A stretch of 64,000 nucleotides of DNA from Actinoplanes nipponensis (GTDB taxonomy: Bacteria; Actinomycetota; Actinomycetes; Mycobacteriales; Micromonosporaceae), in assembly GCF_016862275.1 (NCBI RefSeq), contig NZ_BOMQ01000043.1:1-64000 (forward strand). Reading direction: 5' to 3'. Position numbers and translations under genes: made by a program. Within the stretch, counting starts at the first letter, position 1. Every line of letters starts with the position of its first letter. Below are positions 14,651 to 24,300 of the stretch, piece by piece. The notes beneath the pieces were generated by a model. That model searched no databases, had not been told where the DNA came from, and worked only from the letters and a program-made list of their open reading frames with translations.

Positions 14651-17600
14651 TTCATCTGTTCCATCTTCATGTTCCAGTAGCGCTGTTCCGCCTCGCTGCC
14701 CGGTTTGCGGACATAGATGGCACTTCCGCCCTCGATCTCCGTGTTCTTCTTCCGGGACTTCTTGGACTTTCCGGGACCGCGGCCGTAGCGCTCCCACTCC
14801 ACCTCGTCGCGGGACGCCCGGACCGTGCGGATCGGCTTGTTGGCCATCTGGTGCACCAGCAGCCGCCGGTTGTCGAGGGTATACAGCACGCCGTTCTCCT
14901 CGAAGACCCGGATCGGCGGCATCCGGGTGCCGCCGGCCGCGACCTCCTCGGCCGTGCCCTCGATCGTGCCCGCCCGGTCGCTCCAGTTGTTCGAGACCGA
15001 GTTCTGGGTGAACTTGATGTCACCCGGGTCGACCTCGGTGATCTCGCAGGCGTCGCCCGACGTGCCCTGGTTGTGCACGAGCAGCGGGGTCCCGGCGGCC
15101 ACCACGAAGTACGTGTGGATGTCGTCGACCCTCAGGTTGTGCACCGTGGTGACGGCCTCCGACGGCGAGACCGCGACGACCGCGATCTCGGCGCCGTCCG
15201 GGGTCAGCAACCTCATCCCCGGCCGCACCTCGTCGGCCCGGGTCCACTTCCGGTCGCCGGTCACCCAGAACGGGTGGCCGTCGGTCGCCGTGACCGTGTC
15301 GTCGGCGACGTGGTCACCGTCGACGTCGACGGCGATCCCCACGAGCTTCTTGTCCCCGTACCCGGCGATCAGCGTGACGACCGGTCGCGCGCCCTCGTCG
15401 CCGGTCTCCGGGTCGACCGCCCACACCTCGTCGTCGAGGGCGACCTCCTCGATGGGCTTGTAGCTGCGGTCCGCCATCAGGACCAGCGTGCCGGGCAGGA
15501 AGCTGTTGCAGCTCTTGAGCGCCTTCTTGGCCGCGTTCTTGACCGCGCCCGCCCCGCGGGCGGCGTTCTTGGCCTGCCGGACCCCGGGGATCATCCCGGC
15601 GATGCCCGCCGCGCAGTCACCGACCGCGCCCTCCACACACGACTTCGCGGTGTCGATGGCCCCCGCCACGGCGGCCACCGCGCCGGCCGCCGCCGCGACC
15701 ACCTGGGCCGGTGGCGGCAGCACCGACGCCACCATGGCGATCGTGCCGGCGACGGTGGAGATGGTGCCGGCGTTGTCCACGACGGCCTTCGCCGCGGTGG
15801 TCACCCCGCTCGCCACCGAGCTGGCCGCCTTCTGCAGGCCGTTCTTGATCGAGCCCCAGAACAGCCCGTCCGGGTCGGAGAACGTGGCCGGGTTGTTGTT
15901 GGAGTACGCGTACGGGTGCAACCGCTGGGGATCGAACTCGTCGATCTCGGGGTCCACGGAGAGGAACCCGCCCAGCCCCGGGTCGTAGTACCGCGCCCCC
16001 AGCAGGGTCAGCCCGCTCGGGTCGGCCACGCCGCCGACGAAGGCCCGTTGCCCGGCCGGCCACTGCGGTGCGACGGCGGCGCCGTCCCGCGGCCGGCCGT
16101 ACGGGTCGTTGTACTTGATCGTCTCCACCCGGGTGGCCGAGTTGACCGCCCAGGTCGAGGAGTCCTGCTGGTCCGAGCCGAGCCAGATGATGTCGCCCTT
16201 GCCCTTGGCCGTGTCGGTCCGTGAGGCGACGGTGTCCCCGGCGTGCTCGTAGTACCGGGTGGTGCTCAGGCCCTGGGTGGACGAGGTGAACTCGTTGCCG
16301 AAGACGAAGGCGGTGGCCGAGCCGTCGGCGTCGATCCGGGCGATCCGGTTGCCGTCGACGTCGTACACCATCCTGGTGTCGCCCTGCGGGCCGCTGATCT
16401 TGGTCAGCTTGCCGTGCGGGCTCCAGCTGAACGTCTCGGTGGTGTCACCGACCTTGCGGTAGGTCAGGTTGCCGCGGGCGTCCCAGTCGTAGTGGTCGAC
16501 CTGCGAGCCGGTGGTGACCGTCCGCACGGCGTGCGGCTGCGCCGCCCCGTCCGCCGTCGCGTAGGTGTAGTCCGAGGTCACGCCGGTGCGCAGGTCGGTG
16601 GTCGTGTCCCGCGAGCCGTGCTCGTCGAACGTGTACGACTGGCCGTAGGGCGCCTTGCCGCCGATCGTCACCGCGCCGCAGGTCTCGGACACCTGCGACC
16701 AGGCCTTGGTCATCCGGCGCAGATGGTCGTACGCGAAGCACTGCACGTCCTCCTCGCCCGGGCGGACCTGCTCGTCGGCGCCCAGCGGCCGGTTGGCCAT
16801 GGAGAGCACGTTGCCCGCGTCGTCGTAGCCGTACTTGAGCGCCGCGACGTTCGGCACCGTGCCGTCGCGGTCGAAGTAGAACTCCGACAGCCGCCGGGTC
16901 ACGTCGTCGTAGACGTAGTTCTGGTAGCTCTGCGGCTTGTCGCCGACCGGCGTGCCCAGCCAGCGGTTGAGCACCTCGCCGTACGGCGAGTACGTGGTCC
17001 GGTCGACGTAGGTGCGGACGGTGCCGGACGGCGCCGAGGTGCCCAGCAGCCGGGTGACGTTGCCCAGGTCGTCGTAGGTGCGGGTGAGCCCCTCCTTCTC
17101 CATCGAGCCGAGCTTGGGCAGGCTGGACCGCCACGGCAGCCCGTTCGCCGTGTACGTGTAGGTGGCCGCGTAGGTGCCGGCGAGGCCGGTCAGCCCCGGC
17201 ATGGCCGGCAGCACCGCCTCCTCGTCCACCACCTGGTACGCGTCGTTGTACTCGTAGATCTCCTTGGTGAAGGCGTACCCGTCCACGATGGACGTGGACT
17301 TGGTCAGGTGCCCCTTGGCCAGGCTGTCGTACTCCCAGCTGGCCGCCTTGACGTTGTTGAAGAAGCGTTCCTTCTGCCGTCCCAACTCGTCGTACGTGGT
17401 GGAGACGGTCTCCTTCTTGGCGTCGGTCGACTTGATGACGTCGTCGGAGTTGTTGTACTCGACGGTGGTGACGCCCTTGTCGGGGTCGGTCGTGCGGACC
17501 TCGCGGCCGCGCAGGTCGTACTCGTACTTCCAGGTGAGCTTGCCCTTGACCACCGTGGCGAGGTCACCGCGCGGGCTGTAGGTGTACTTCGTCGCGTCGT

Positions 17601-20600
17601 AGGCGCCCTCGGGCCGGAGCCCGTGGAACTGGCGCTTCTCGATCACCTGACCGTCGACGTCCTCGATGGTGGCGGTCGCCGTGTCGCCCCGGGGCGGGGT
17701 GACGGCCGTCTGCCAGCCGAGGGTGCTGCCGCCGTACGCCCTGGTCGTGCCCCACTTGCGCTCGTTGTGCGTCCACACCGACTCGTCGACCACCCGGCCC
17801 ACCGCGTCGTACGTCGACACCGTCCGGATGCGGTCCTCGCCCGGGGTGATCTGCAGCAGCGCGTCGCCCGGTTTGCCGAGCGCGTAGTTCGGCCCGGACT
17901 TGTACTCGGGCAGGCCCCGGTCGTTGTAGCCGGTGCCGGAGACCAGCCGGGCGGCCGCGCCCTCCTTGGTCTTCTGCGAGTCCTCCTGGGTCTGCACCGG
18001 GCGGTACAGCGAGTCGAACAGGCCGACCTCGGTGATCTGGTTGCCGTTCGGGCCGAGCCGCTTGGTCGTGACCGCCAGCGGCCCGCCGGTGCGGATCAGG
18101 TAGCCGAACTCCAGGTTCGGCGTGGCGGTGGCCTTGGCCCGGCCCGGCAGCCAGACCTTCTGCAACCGGCCCATCGGGTCCAGCTGCAGGTCGGTGCGCT
18201 TCTTGTTGGCGTCCAGGATCGACGTGGGCTGGGCCCAGGCCGGGTTCTGGTCGGTGATCACCTCGTGCTTGAGCGGGTTGACCGTCCTGGTCTGGGTCAC
18301 CGGGCCGGGGCCGGCCGGCGTGTAGCTGGTCGTGGTGACCTGGCCGCCGGCGTCGGTCGTGCTGTCGACCCGGCCCAGCGGGTCGTAGCCGGTGCGCTGG
18401 GTGGTCTTGTACCCCGGCGTGCCGTTCTGCCAGGTGGTCAGCGTGTCGACCCGGGTGATCCGGCCCTTGGCCGGAACCGCGCCGTAGGTGTCCGAGCCGT
18501 CGTAGTAGGTCTTGACGTCGGAGATGACGTCCGCCGGGCGCGACACCGTCTCGGTGCAGGCCTGGGCGACCTTCTCCTCCCGGATGGTCAGGCCGCGCAC
18601 CCAGGTGTCGTCGTTGCCCAGGTACGTGCTGCGGGTGCAGCTCTCGTCGCCGCTCTTGCCGGTGTCGCCCAGGTCGGAGACGGTCTCCGGCAGGCCCTCC
18701 GCGTCGTAGCTCGTCCTGGTCTCGGTCTCCGACCAGGTGCCGGGGGCCAGCAGCTTGCGGGACTTCTCGACCGACGGACCGGTCTTGTAGGACTTGTCCT
18801 TGCCGCCGGTGCGGCTGCGGGACGCGGTCTGCTTGATCCAGAACGCGGTGGTGCTCGCCTCCACCACCGTGTCGCCGTCGAGGGTCGCCTCCTCCAGCAG
18901 CGAGCCGGCCAGCGCCGGGTGGTCGGTGTAGGCGTTCCCGGCCGAGTCCTTGACCTGGACGTTGCGGGTCTTGTCGCCCGGCAGCGGCTGGTCGTCGAGG
19001 CCCCGGTAGAACTGCTTGCGGTTGGTCAGGACCTGGCCGGTGCCGCTCTGGCCCTTGCGCGCCGTCACCCGGGCGTAGCCGCGCCACTCGCCGTACGTGC
19101 GCTGCTTCTTCTTGGTGAACTCGCCGTCGTCCCAGCCCCAGAGGACGTCCGTGCCGCCGCCGTCGGTGGAGTACGAGTAGCGGGTGGTGACCGGCGGCTG
19201 GTCGGCCGTCCGGTCGCTCTCGGTGACCTCGGTGACGACGTACTTGCGGAACCAGTCCAGCGTCGGGTCGTAGTAGCCGTCCGGGATCCAGTAGACCGGG
19301 TAGCAGAGCCGGTTGTTGGCGGAGACGCTCGGTACGTCGTTGATGTCGCAGTCGGGCTCGGAGTACGAGACGTGGATGTCCGCGCCCGACTCGGTCCGGA
19401 TGTTGTCGATGCGCCAGCGCGAGAACAGCGGCGCCCCAGGCGCGAAGTTCACCCGGTTGGCCAGCTCCTTGCCGGTGAACAGCACCGGCGGGTCGGTAAT
19501 CGTGCCACCCACGTGGCCGGCGTGCACGATCTGCTTGAGCCACAGCGAGGACGAGCGGGCGGCCTTGGGCGCCTTGAACTCGTGGTCCAGGGTCCAGGAC
19601 TCGACCGGGTTGAAGGCCGAGCCGCTGCGGATCTCGGTGGTGATCTTCGTCAGCCGCTTGATGGAGAAGAACACCGGGGCCAGCTTGTCGGTGCAGGGCT
19701 CGGCCGTGCACTCCTTGTCCCAGGGCACGTCGGGCCAGTTCGCGGCGACCGGCTTGTCGTCGGAGTAGCACTCGTCGGCCGTGCACCGGTTCGCCGTGCC
19801 GAAGACCACCCGGGCGGTGGCGGCGGTGTCCGGGTAGGCGGTGTTCATGCCGTACTCGATGCGCTCCAGGTTGCCGCCCCGGTCGAAGGAGACGCGGTTC
19901 GCCTTGTCGCCGGCGGCGCCGTAGTGGCCGGTCTCCTTCTTGTAGTAGTACCGGGTCGTGTTGCCGCTGACGTCGACCTGCTTGTCCAGCAGCCACCGCC
20001 AGGCCTGCGCACAGGACGAGTCCTTGAACGCGTCGGCGTGGCACGCCTCGCCGTCGTGGTTGCCGAAGACCGGGACCGTCCAGCGCGAGTTCGAGGTGCC
20101 GACCTCGCCGGCGAAGTAGTTCTTCGTGCCGTCCGGGGTGGTGATGATCCAGCGCTCGGTGGTGGCCGCGGACTTCGTCGCCACGGCGCCGGCGAACTCG
20201 ACGTCCCAGTCGGCGTCCGACGAGGGCCGCCACTTGCCGGTCACGTCGTCCTTGACCAGGGTGCCGTTGGTGCCGCCGAGCGAGACCGTGATGTTCGGCG
20301 ACTTGTCCTTCCAGCACTGGTCGGAGGTCTTCTTCTCCTTGTTGTTGGGCTCCTTCTCGCCCACCTTGTCCAGGTCCTCGACGCACGTCACGTACGAGCG
20401 CTCGATGAAGCCGGGCGAGTAGTCCCAGCCGTCGCCGACCCAGGAGGCCTGGTTGTTGTTGCCGGCCATCCGGCCGTCGACCATCTGCGAGGAGTAGCTC
20501 AGCGCGATCTCCGGCGTCGGGCCCTGGGCCGGCGGCACCTTGATCGCGTTGGTGTAGCTGAAGCCGCCGGAGCTGTCGCCGGCCGTCCACGAGCCGGAGG

Positions 20601-21309
20601 CCTGCAGGTCGCTGGCCTTGTAGTCGCCCTCGCCGGACTCGGTGTCGGCGGTGACGGCCAGCATCGTGGCGCCCGCGCTGACCGTGGCGACCTGCGTCGA
20701 GATGACCGGCTGGGCCGCCGCCCGGGCCGTCTTGATCGGCGTGGCCTGCTGGCACTGCGGCCGGTCCGGGGTGGTGGCCGCGCAGGACGGCAGCTGGGCC
20801 AGGTTGAGCCGGCTCGCCCAGTCGCCGCCGTACAGGCCGGCGACCGAGTTCAGGTCGAAGGTCGTGCGGACCTCACCGGGGGTGTCGCCCTCCACGGCGA
20901 TCACCGGCCCGCTGACGCCCAGCTTCTCCGACTGCTGCCGGGGCAGCACGGACACCTTGACCCGGGCCGGGGCCTTCTTGCCCGGGGCGGCCTGCACGGT
21001 CACCGGCAGGGTGCCGGCCCGGGCCGAGACCGACCGGCCGGCGTCGCCGCTCAGCGCGATCTCGGTGGTCCCGGCGCCCGGCCACCGGCTGTCGGCCGGG
21101 CCGGTCCAGGCGCCGGCGTCGGCCGGCGGCGGGGCCGGGTCGACCCGGACGGTGCCGAACTCCTGGGCCGCGGCGACCGTGGAGCCACGCTCGCCGCTGA
21201 CCTCCTCGGCCGCCCACTGGTAGGTGACGAACGAGGTGACCATGAGGGCGGCCACGCCCAGGGCTATCTTGCGGCGGGCCGGTGAGAAAAGGGTACGGGC
21301 ATGCGACAT
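14647..21309 (-). CDS. Secreted Rhs-repeat polymorphic toxin with Hint and ParB-like C-terminal domain
   Basis: 2220 residues. A signal or anchor segment (about 12-34) is followed by a large extracellular region (ALSYSSQMVDGRMAGNNNQA near 270), many YD/Rhs repeats over about 950-1740 and the Rhs core ending at about 1818 (LLGARYYDPGLGGFLSVDP). A hydrophobic Ala-rich stretch comes next, then a Hint domain at about 1933-2081 (SCNSFLPGT, TDGHPFWVTG, LLVHN) that can cut itself. The last 139 residues are the toxin: FTQNSVSNNWSD, PPIRVF and YTLDNRRLLVHQMA resemble ParB-like nuclease toxins. It is probably released for competition between cells. Two small genes overlap its 3' end. Confidence 0.9.
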   Translation of the reverse strand: MSHARTLFSPARRKIALGVAALMVTSFVTYQWAAEEVSGERGSTVAAAQEFGTVRVDPAPPPADAGAWTGPADSRWPGAGTTEIALSGDAGRSVSARAGTLPVTVQAAPGKKAPARVKVSVLPRQQSEKLGVSGPVIAVEGDTPGEVRTTFDLNSVAGLYGGDWASRLNLAQLPSCAATTPDRPQCQQATPIKTARAAAQPVISTQVATVSAGATMLAVTADTESGEGDYKASDLQASGSWTAGDSSGGFSYTNAIKVPPAQGPTPEIALSYSSQMVDGRMAGNNNQASWVGDGWDYSPGFIERSYVTCVEDLDKVGEKEPNNKEKKTSDQCWKDKSPNITVSLGGTNGTLVKDDVTGKWRPSSDADWDVEFAGAVATKSAATTERWIITTPDGTKNYFAGEVGTSNSRWTVPVFGNHDGEACHADAFKDSSCAQAWRWLLDKQVDVSGNTTRYYYKKETGHYGAAGDKANRVSFDRGGNLERIEYGMNTAYPDTAATARVVFGTANRCTADECYSDDKPVAANWPDVPWDKECTAEPCTDKLAPVFFSIKRLTKITTEIRSGSAFNPVESWTLDHEFKAPKAARSSSLWLKQIVHAGHVGGTITDPPVLFTGKELANRVNFAPGAPLFSRWRIDNIRTESGADIHVSYSEPDCDINDVPSVSANNRLCYPVYWIPDGYYDPTLDWFRKYVVTEVTESDRTADQPPVTTRYSYSTDGGGTDVLWGWDDGEFTKKKQRTYGEWRGYARVTARKGQSGTGQVLTNRKQFYRGLDDQPLPGDKTRNVQVKDSAGNAYTDHPALAGSLLEEATLDGDTVVEASTTAFWIKQTASRSRTGGKDKSYKTGPSVEKSRKLLAPGTWSETETRTSYDAEGLPETVSDLGDTGKSGDESCTRSTYLGNDDTWVRGLTIREEKVAQACTETVSRPADVISDVKTYYDGSDTYGAVPAKGRITRVDTLTTWQNGTPGYKTTQRTGYDPLGRVDSTTDAGGQVTTTSYTPAGPGPVTQTRTVNPLKHEVITDQNPAWAQPTSILDANKKRTDLQLDPMGRLQKVWLPGRAKATATPNLEFGYLIRTGGPLAVTTKRLGPNGNQITEVGLFDSLYRPVQTQEDSQKTKEGAAARLVSGTGYNDRGLPEYKSGPNYALGKPGDALLQITPGEDRIRTVSTYDAVGRVVDESVWTHNERKWGTTRAYGGSTLGWQTAVTPPRGDTATATIEDVDGQVIEKRQFHGLRPEGAYDATKYTYSPRGDLATVVKGKLTWKYEYDLRGREVRTTDPDKGVTTVEYNNSDDVIKSTDAKKETVSTTYDELGRQKERFFNNVKAASWEYDSLAKGHLTKSTSIVDGYAFTKEIYEYNDAYQVVDEEAVLPAMPGLTGLAGTYAATYTYTANGLPWRSSLPKLGSMEKEGLTRTYDDLGNVTRLLGTSAPSGTVRTYVDRTTYSPYGEVLNRWLGTPVGDKPQSYQNYVYDDVTRRLSEFYFDRDGTVPNVAALKYGYDDAGNVLSMANRPLGADEQVRPGEEDVQCFAYDHLRRMTKAWSQVSETCGAVTIGGKAPYGQSYTFDEHGSRDTTTDLRTGVTSDYTYATADGAAQPHAVRTVTTGSQVDHYDWDARGNLTYRKVGDTTETFSWSPHGKLTKISGPQGDTRMVYDVDGNRIARIDADGSATAFVFGNEFTSSTQGLSTTRYYEHAGDTVASRTDTAKGKGDIIWLGSDQQDSSTWAVNSATRVETIKYNDPYGRPRDGAAVAPQWPAGQRAFVGGVADPSGLTLLGARYYDPGLGGFLSVDPEIDEFDPQRLHPYAYSNNNPATFSDPDGLFWGSIKNGLQKAASSVASGVTTAAKAVVDNAGTISTVAGTIAMVASVLPPPAQVVAAAAGAVAAVAGAIDTAKSCVEGAVGDCAAGIAGMIPGVRQAKNAARGAGAVKNAAKKALKSCNSFLPGTLVLMADRSYKPIEEVALDDEVWAVDPETGDEGARPVVTLIAGYGDKKLVGIAVDVDGDHVADDTVTATDGHPFWVTGDRKWTRADEVRPGMRLLTPDGAEIAVVAVSPSEAVTTVHNLRVDDIHTYFVVAAGTPLLVHNQGTSGDACEITEVDPGDIKFTQNSVSNNWSDRAGTIEGTAEEVAAGGTRMPPIRVFEENGVLYTLDNRRLLVHQMANKPIRTVRASRDEVEWERYGRGPGKSKKSRKKNTEIEGGSAIYVRKPGSEAEQRYWNMKMEQMK

Positions 21310-21351
21310 GACGACGTCTCCGGTCGTGGTGGTCAGCGGGGCGAAGTCTGA

Positions 21352-24300
21352 TCAGGCGTGCGCGAAGGTGCCGAACAGGTCCGGGTTGACGGTCGACGTC
21401 CAGACCCGGACGTCGTCGACGACGCCGCCGAGGAAGTCGGCGCGCCGGCCGTCGCTCGTCGACCCGGCGCAGCCGACGGTCAGCGGGCCCGGGGCGTGCC
21501 ACGGCGCGGCCGGCGCGGGCAGCGGCGTCTCCCGCTGCGGCTCACCGTCCACATAGAGCTGCACGGTCTTCGCCGGAAGGTCGTAGACGGCCGCGAGGTG
21601 CGTCCAGACACCGGCCACCGGGGCGGCCTGCGACCGGATCTCGACCGCGGCGGCCGCCGCGGTGTCGCCCTGCGGCATCACGAACCGCCACCGGGCGGCC
21701 GCACCGGAGTACTCCAGCCGGAAGCCCTGACGGATGCCGCCGGACTGGGCCACCACGGTGCGCGTACCGGTCAGCTCGTCGAGCGACACCCAGGCGGCGA
21801 CGGTGAACGAGCCGTCGGTGCGTACGGCGGGTCCGGCCGTCTGGGCGCAGGAGCCGTCGGCCAGGGCCAGGCCGAGGGCGCCGTCCCGGGTCGCGAAGCG
21901 GTCCCGCTCCCAGCCGTACGCGCCGTTCACGGTCAGGTGCCGGGCGTTGCCCGAGCGGTCGTCGAAGTTGGTCGGCTCGTCGGCGCGCGGCCCGTCCAGC
22001 GGCCACATGCCTTCGAGCTTCACCGGCGCGTTGCCGCCGCGCACCCCCGCCACCTCGGTGTCGGTGAGCGCGCCGCGCCAGACGCGGACGTCGGCGATGG
22101 CGCCGCGGAAGTGGTCCGCGGGCACGCCGGCGTACTTCGCGCAGCCGACGGTGAACATGCCGGTGGCGCTCCAGTTGGTGCCGGTACGGACCACCGAGGT
22201 GACCTTCCGGCCGTCCACGTACAGCGTCATGGTCTTGGTGCTGGCGGTGTAGACGCCGGTCAGGTGGGTCCACTTGCCGATGGTGGCGGCGAAGGCCTCG
22301 GTCGTCGTACCGGCGAACTCCGAGGCGGCGCCCTCGGCGTCGGTCCCCTTCATCATCAGGCTCCAGAACGGCACACCCTGCGCGTTGGCGCGGGCGCCCA
22401 GGAACCAGCCGCTGACCCGGGTGCCGTCCTCGCCGAGCACGGTCTGGTTCATGGTGCTCGGGTCGGTGAGCTTGGCCCAGGCCGAGACCGAGAAGGACTC
22501 GTTGGTCCGCACCAGCGAACGGTTGCTGGTGGCACAGCGGTCACCGGCGACGTTCCAGGCGGAGACCGTGCGGCCGAACGCGTCGTCGACCCACTCGGGG
22601 GCCCGCTCCGGCTGGGCCGGCGGCGTGGTGGGGGTGGGCTCCGGCGTCTCCGGCTCCGGGGTCTCCTCGGGGATCTCGGGCGTGTCGGTGGGTTCGGGCT
22701 GCGGGCCGGTGGGCTCCGGGTCGGGCTCGGCGGGCGGCTCGGTGCTGCCCGGGTCGGTCGGCTCGGGGTCGGCCGGCTCGGTCGGCTCGGGCTCCGGGGT
22801 GGGCTCCGGCAGCGGCGGCACGGTGAGCTCGTAGCCGTGGGTCGAGCTGTCGGCCCCGTTGCCGCGCAGCGCGAAGGCGGCGACCGCACCGGCCGGCAGC
22901 TCGTTGGCCGCGGCCGCGATCTGGGCCTGGGAGAGCAGGCCGCTCCAGACCCCGAGCTGGTCGATCGAGCCGACGAACGGCGCGTTGGTGGCGGCGGCGC
23001 TGCCGCCGCAGCCGATCAGCGTGCGCGCCTGGGCGTCCCAGGTGGGCTTGGCCAGCGCCACCTCGGCGGCGGGCTTGCCGTCCAGGTAGAGCCGCAGCAG
23101 CTTGCCGGCCGGGTCGACGGTGGCCGCGACGTGCTGCCAGACGTTCAGGGTCGGCGCGACGGTGGCCCGCGCCACCGTCCAGGTGGCGGTGCTCGCGTCG
23201 GCGGAGGTGACCGCGGCCTCCCAGCGGTCGGCCCCGGCGTTGTAGGTGAGCCCGAACGCCGGCAGGACGGTGCCGACCTGCGTCAGCACGCTCTTGTTGG
23301 CGCCACCCTTCTCACCGAGCTTGACCCAGCCGGCCACCGTGAACTCGGCGTCGGTACGCACCAGCGCGTCGGTGGTGGCGCATCCGGAGCCCGCGGCCAG
23401 CGTCAGCGCCGCGCCGCCCCGGCCGGCCTGGTCGGCGCCGTACGCCGGACCGCTGCCCAACAGGCTCAGGTCGTGGTCGTTGCCGGAGTCGTCACGCAGG
23501 TCGTAGGTCATCCGGTACAGCCCGGCCGGCTCGACCGGCGTCACCCGGCCGGTGAAGAAGTTGTAGATCGCCCGCTCGGAGTAGTTGCCGGCGACATCGC
23601 GGGCCCACACGTAGATCTGGGTACGGCCGCTGTCGGTGGGCACCGTGGCGGACGCCTTGCCGCCGGCCGCGTCGACCGAGGACTGGCGGGTGTCGACGCC
23701 CACGCCGTACTCGAAGCGCTGCACGCCGGAGCCGGTATCGGTGGACGAGAAGCTCAGCGACACCGGCTGACCGAGCACCGGCGGCCCGGAGGTACGGGTG
23801 ACGACCGGCAGGCTCGGCCGGGTCTGGTCCATCCGGAAGTAGCAGTAGCTCGTCCAGGCGGTCTCGTCCGTGCCGTCGTAACCCTGCACACGCCACTTGT
23901 AGGCGCCGTCCTTGAGCGCGGGCGTGTTGTACGTGCCCTCGGAGTTCGACTTGACCGCCGCCGAGGTGTAGTCCGTGGCCGGGGTGGTCGGACCGGTCAG
24001 GTCGAACCGGACCCGCACCGAGTTGTCCAGGTCGGCGGCCTTGCCGTACAGGGCCGGGGTGCTGTCGTTGAGCCACGGGCCGGGCGAGGTCTTGTTGCAG
24101 GCGCCGCCGGGCGCCGAGCGCACCGCGACCGGCGAGGTCGGCTTGGACTGGAACTCGGCCTTGAGCCGCACCTTGCCGCGTTCCGCCTTGATCCAGTGGC
24201 CGCCGCTCTCGGTGGGCACCCGCAGGCCGAAGGTGATGGTCGTGTAGCCCGCGTCGGCGTGCCGCTGCACGTTGGACTTGACCCCGCCCGCGGTGAACTT

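Noticed and set aside
16243..21285. A 1680-codon open frame opposite the Rhs gene
   Set aside because: It is a mirror of the Rhs coding sequence: Val/Gly/Arg/Ala-rich with no motif, while the minus strand shows signal peptide, YD repeats, Rhs core and Hint domain.
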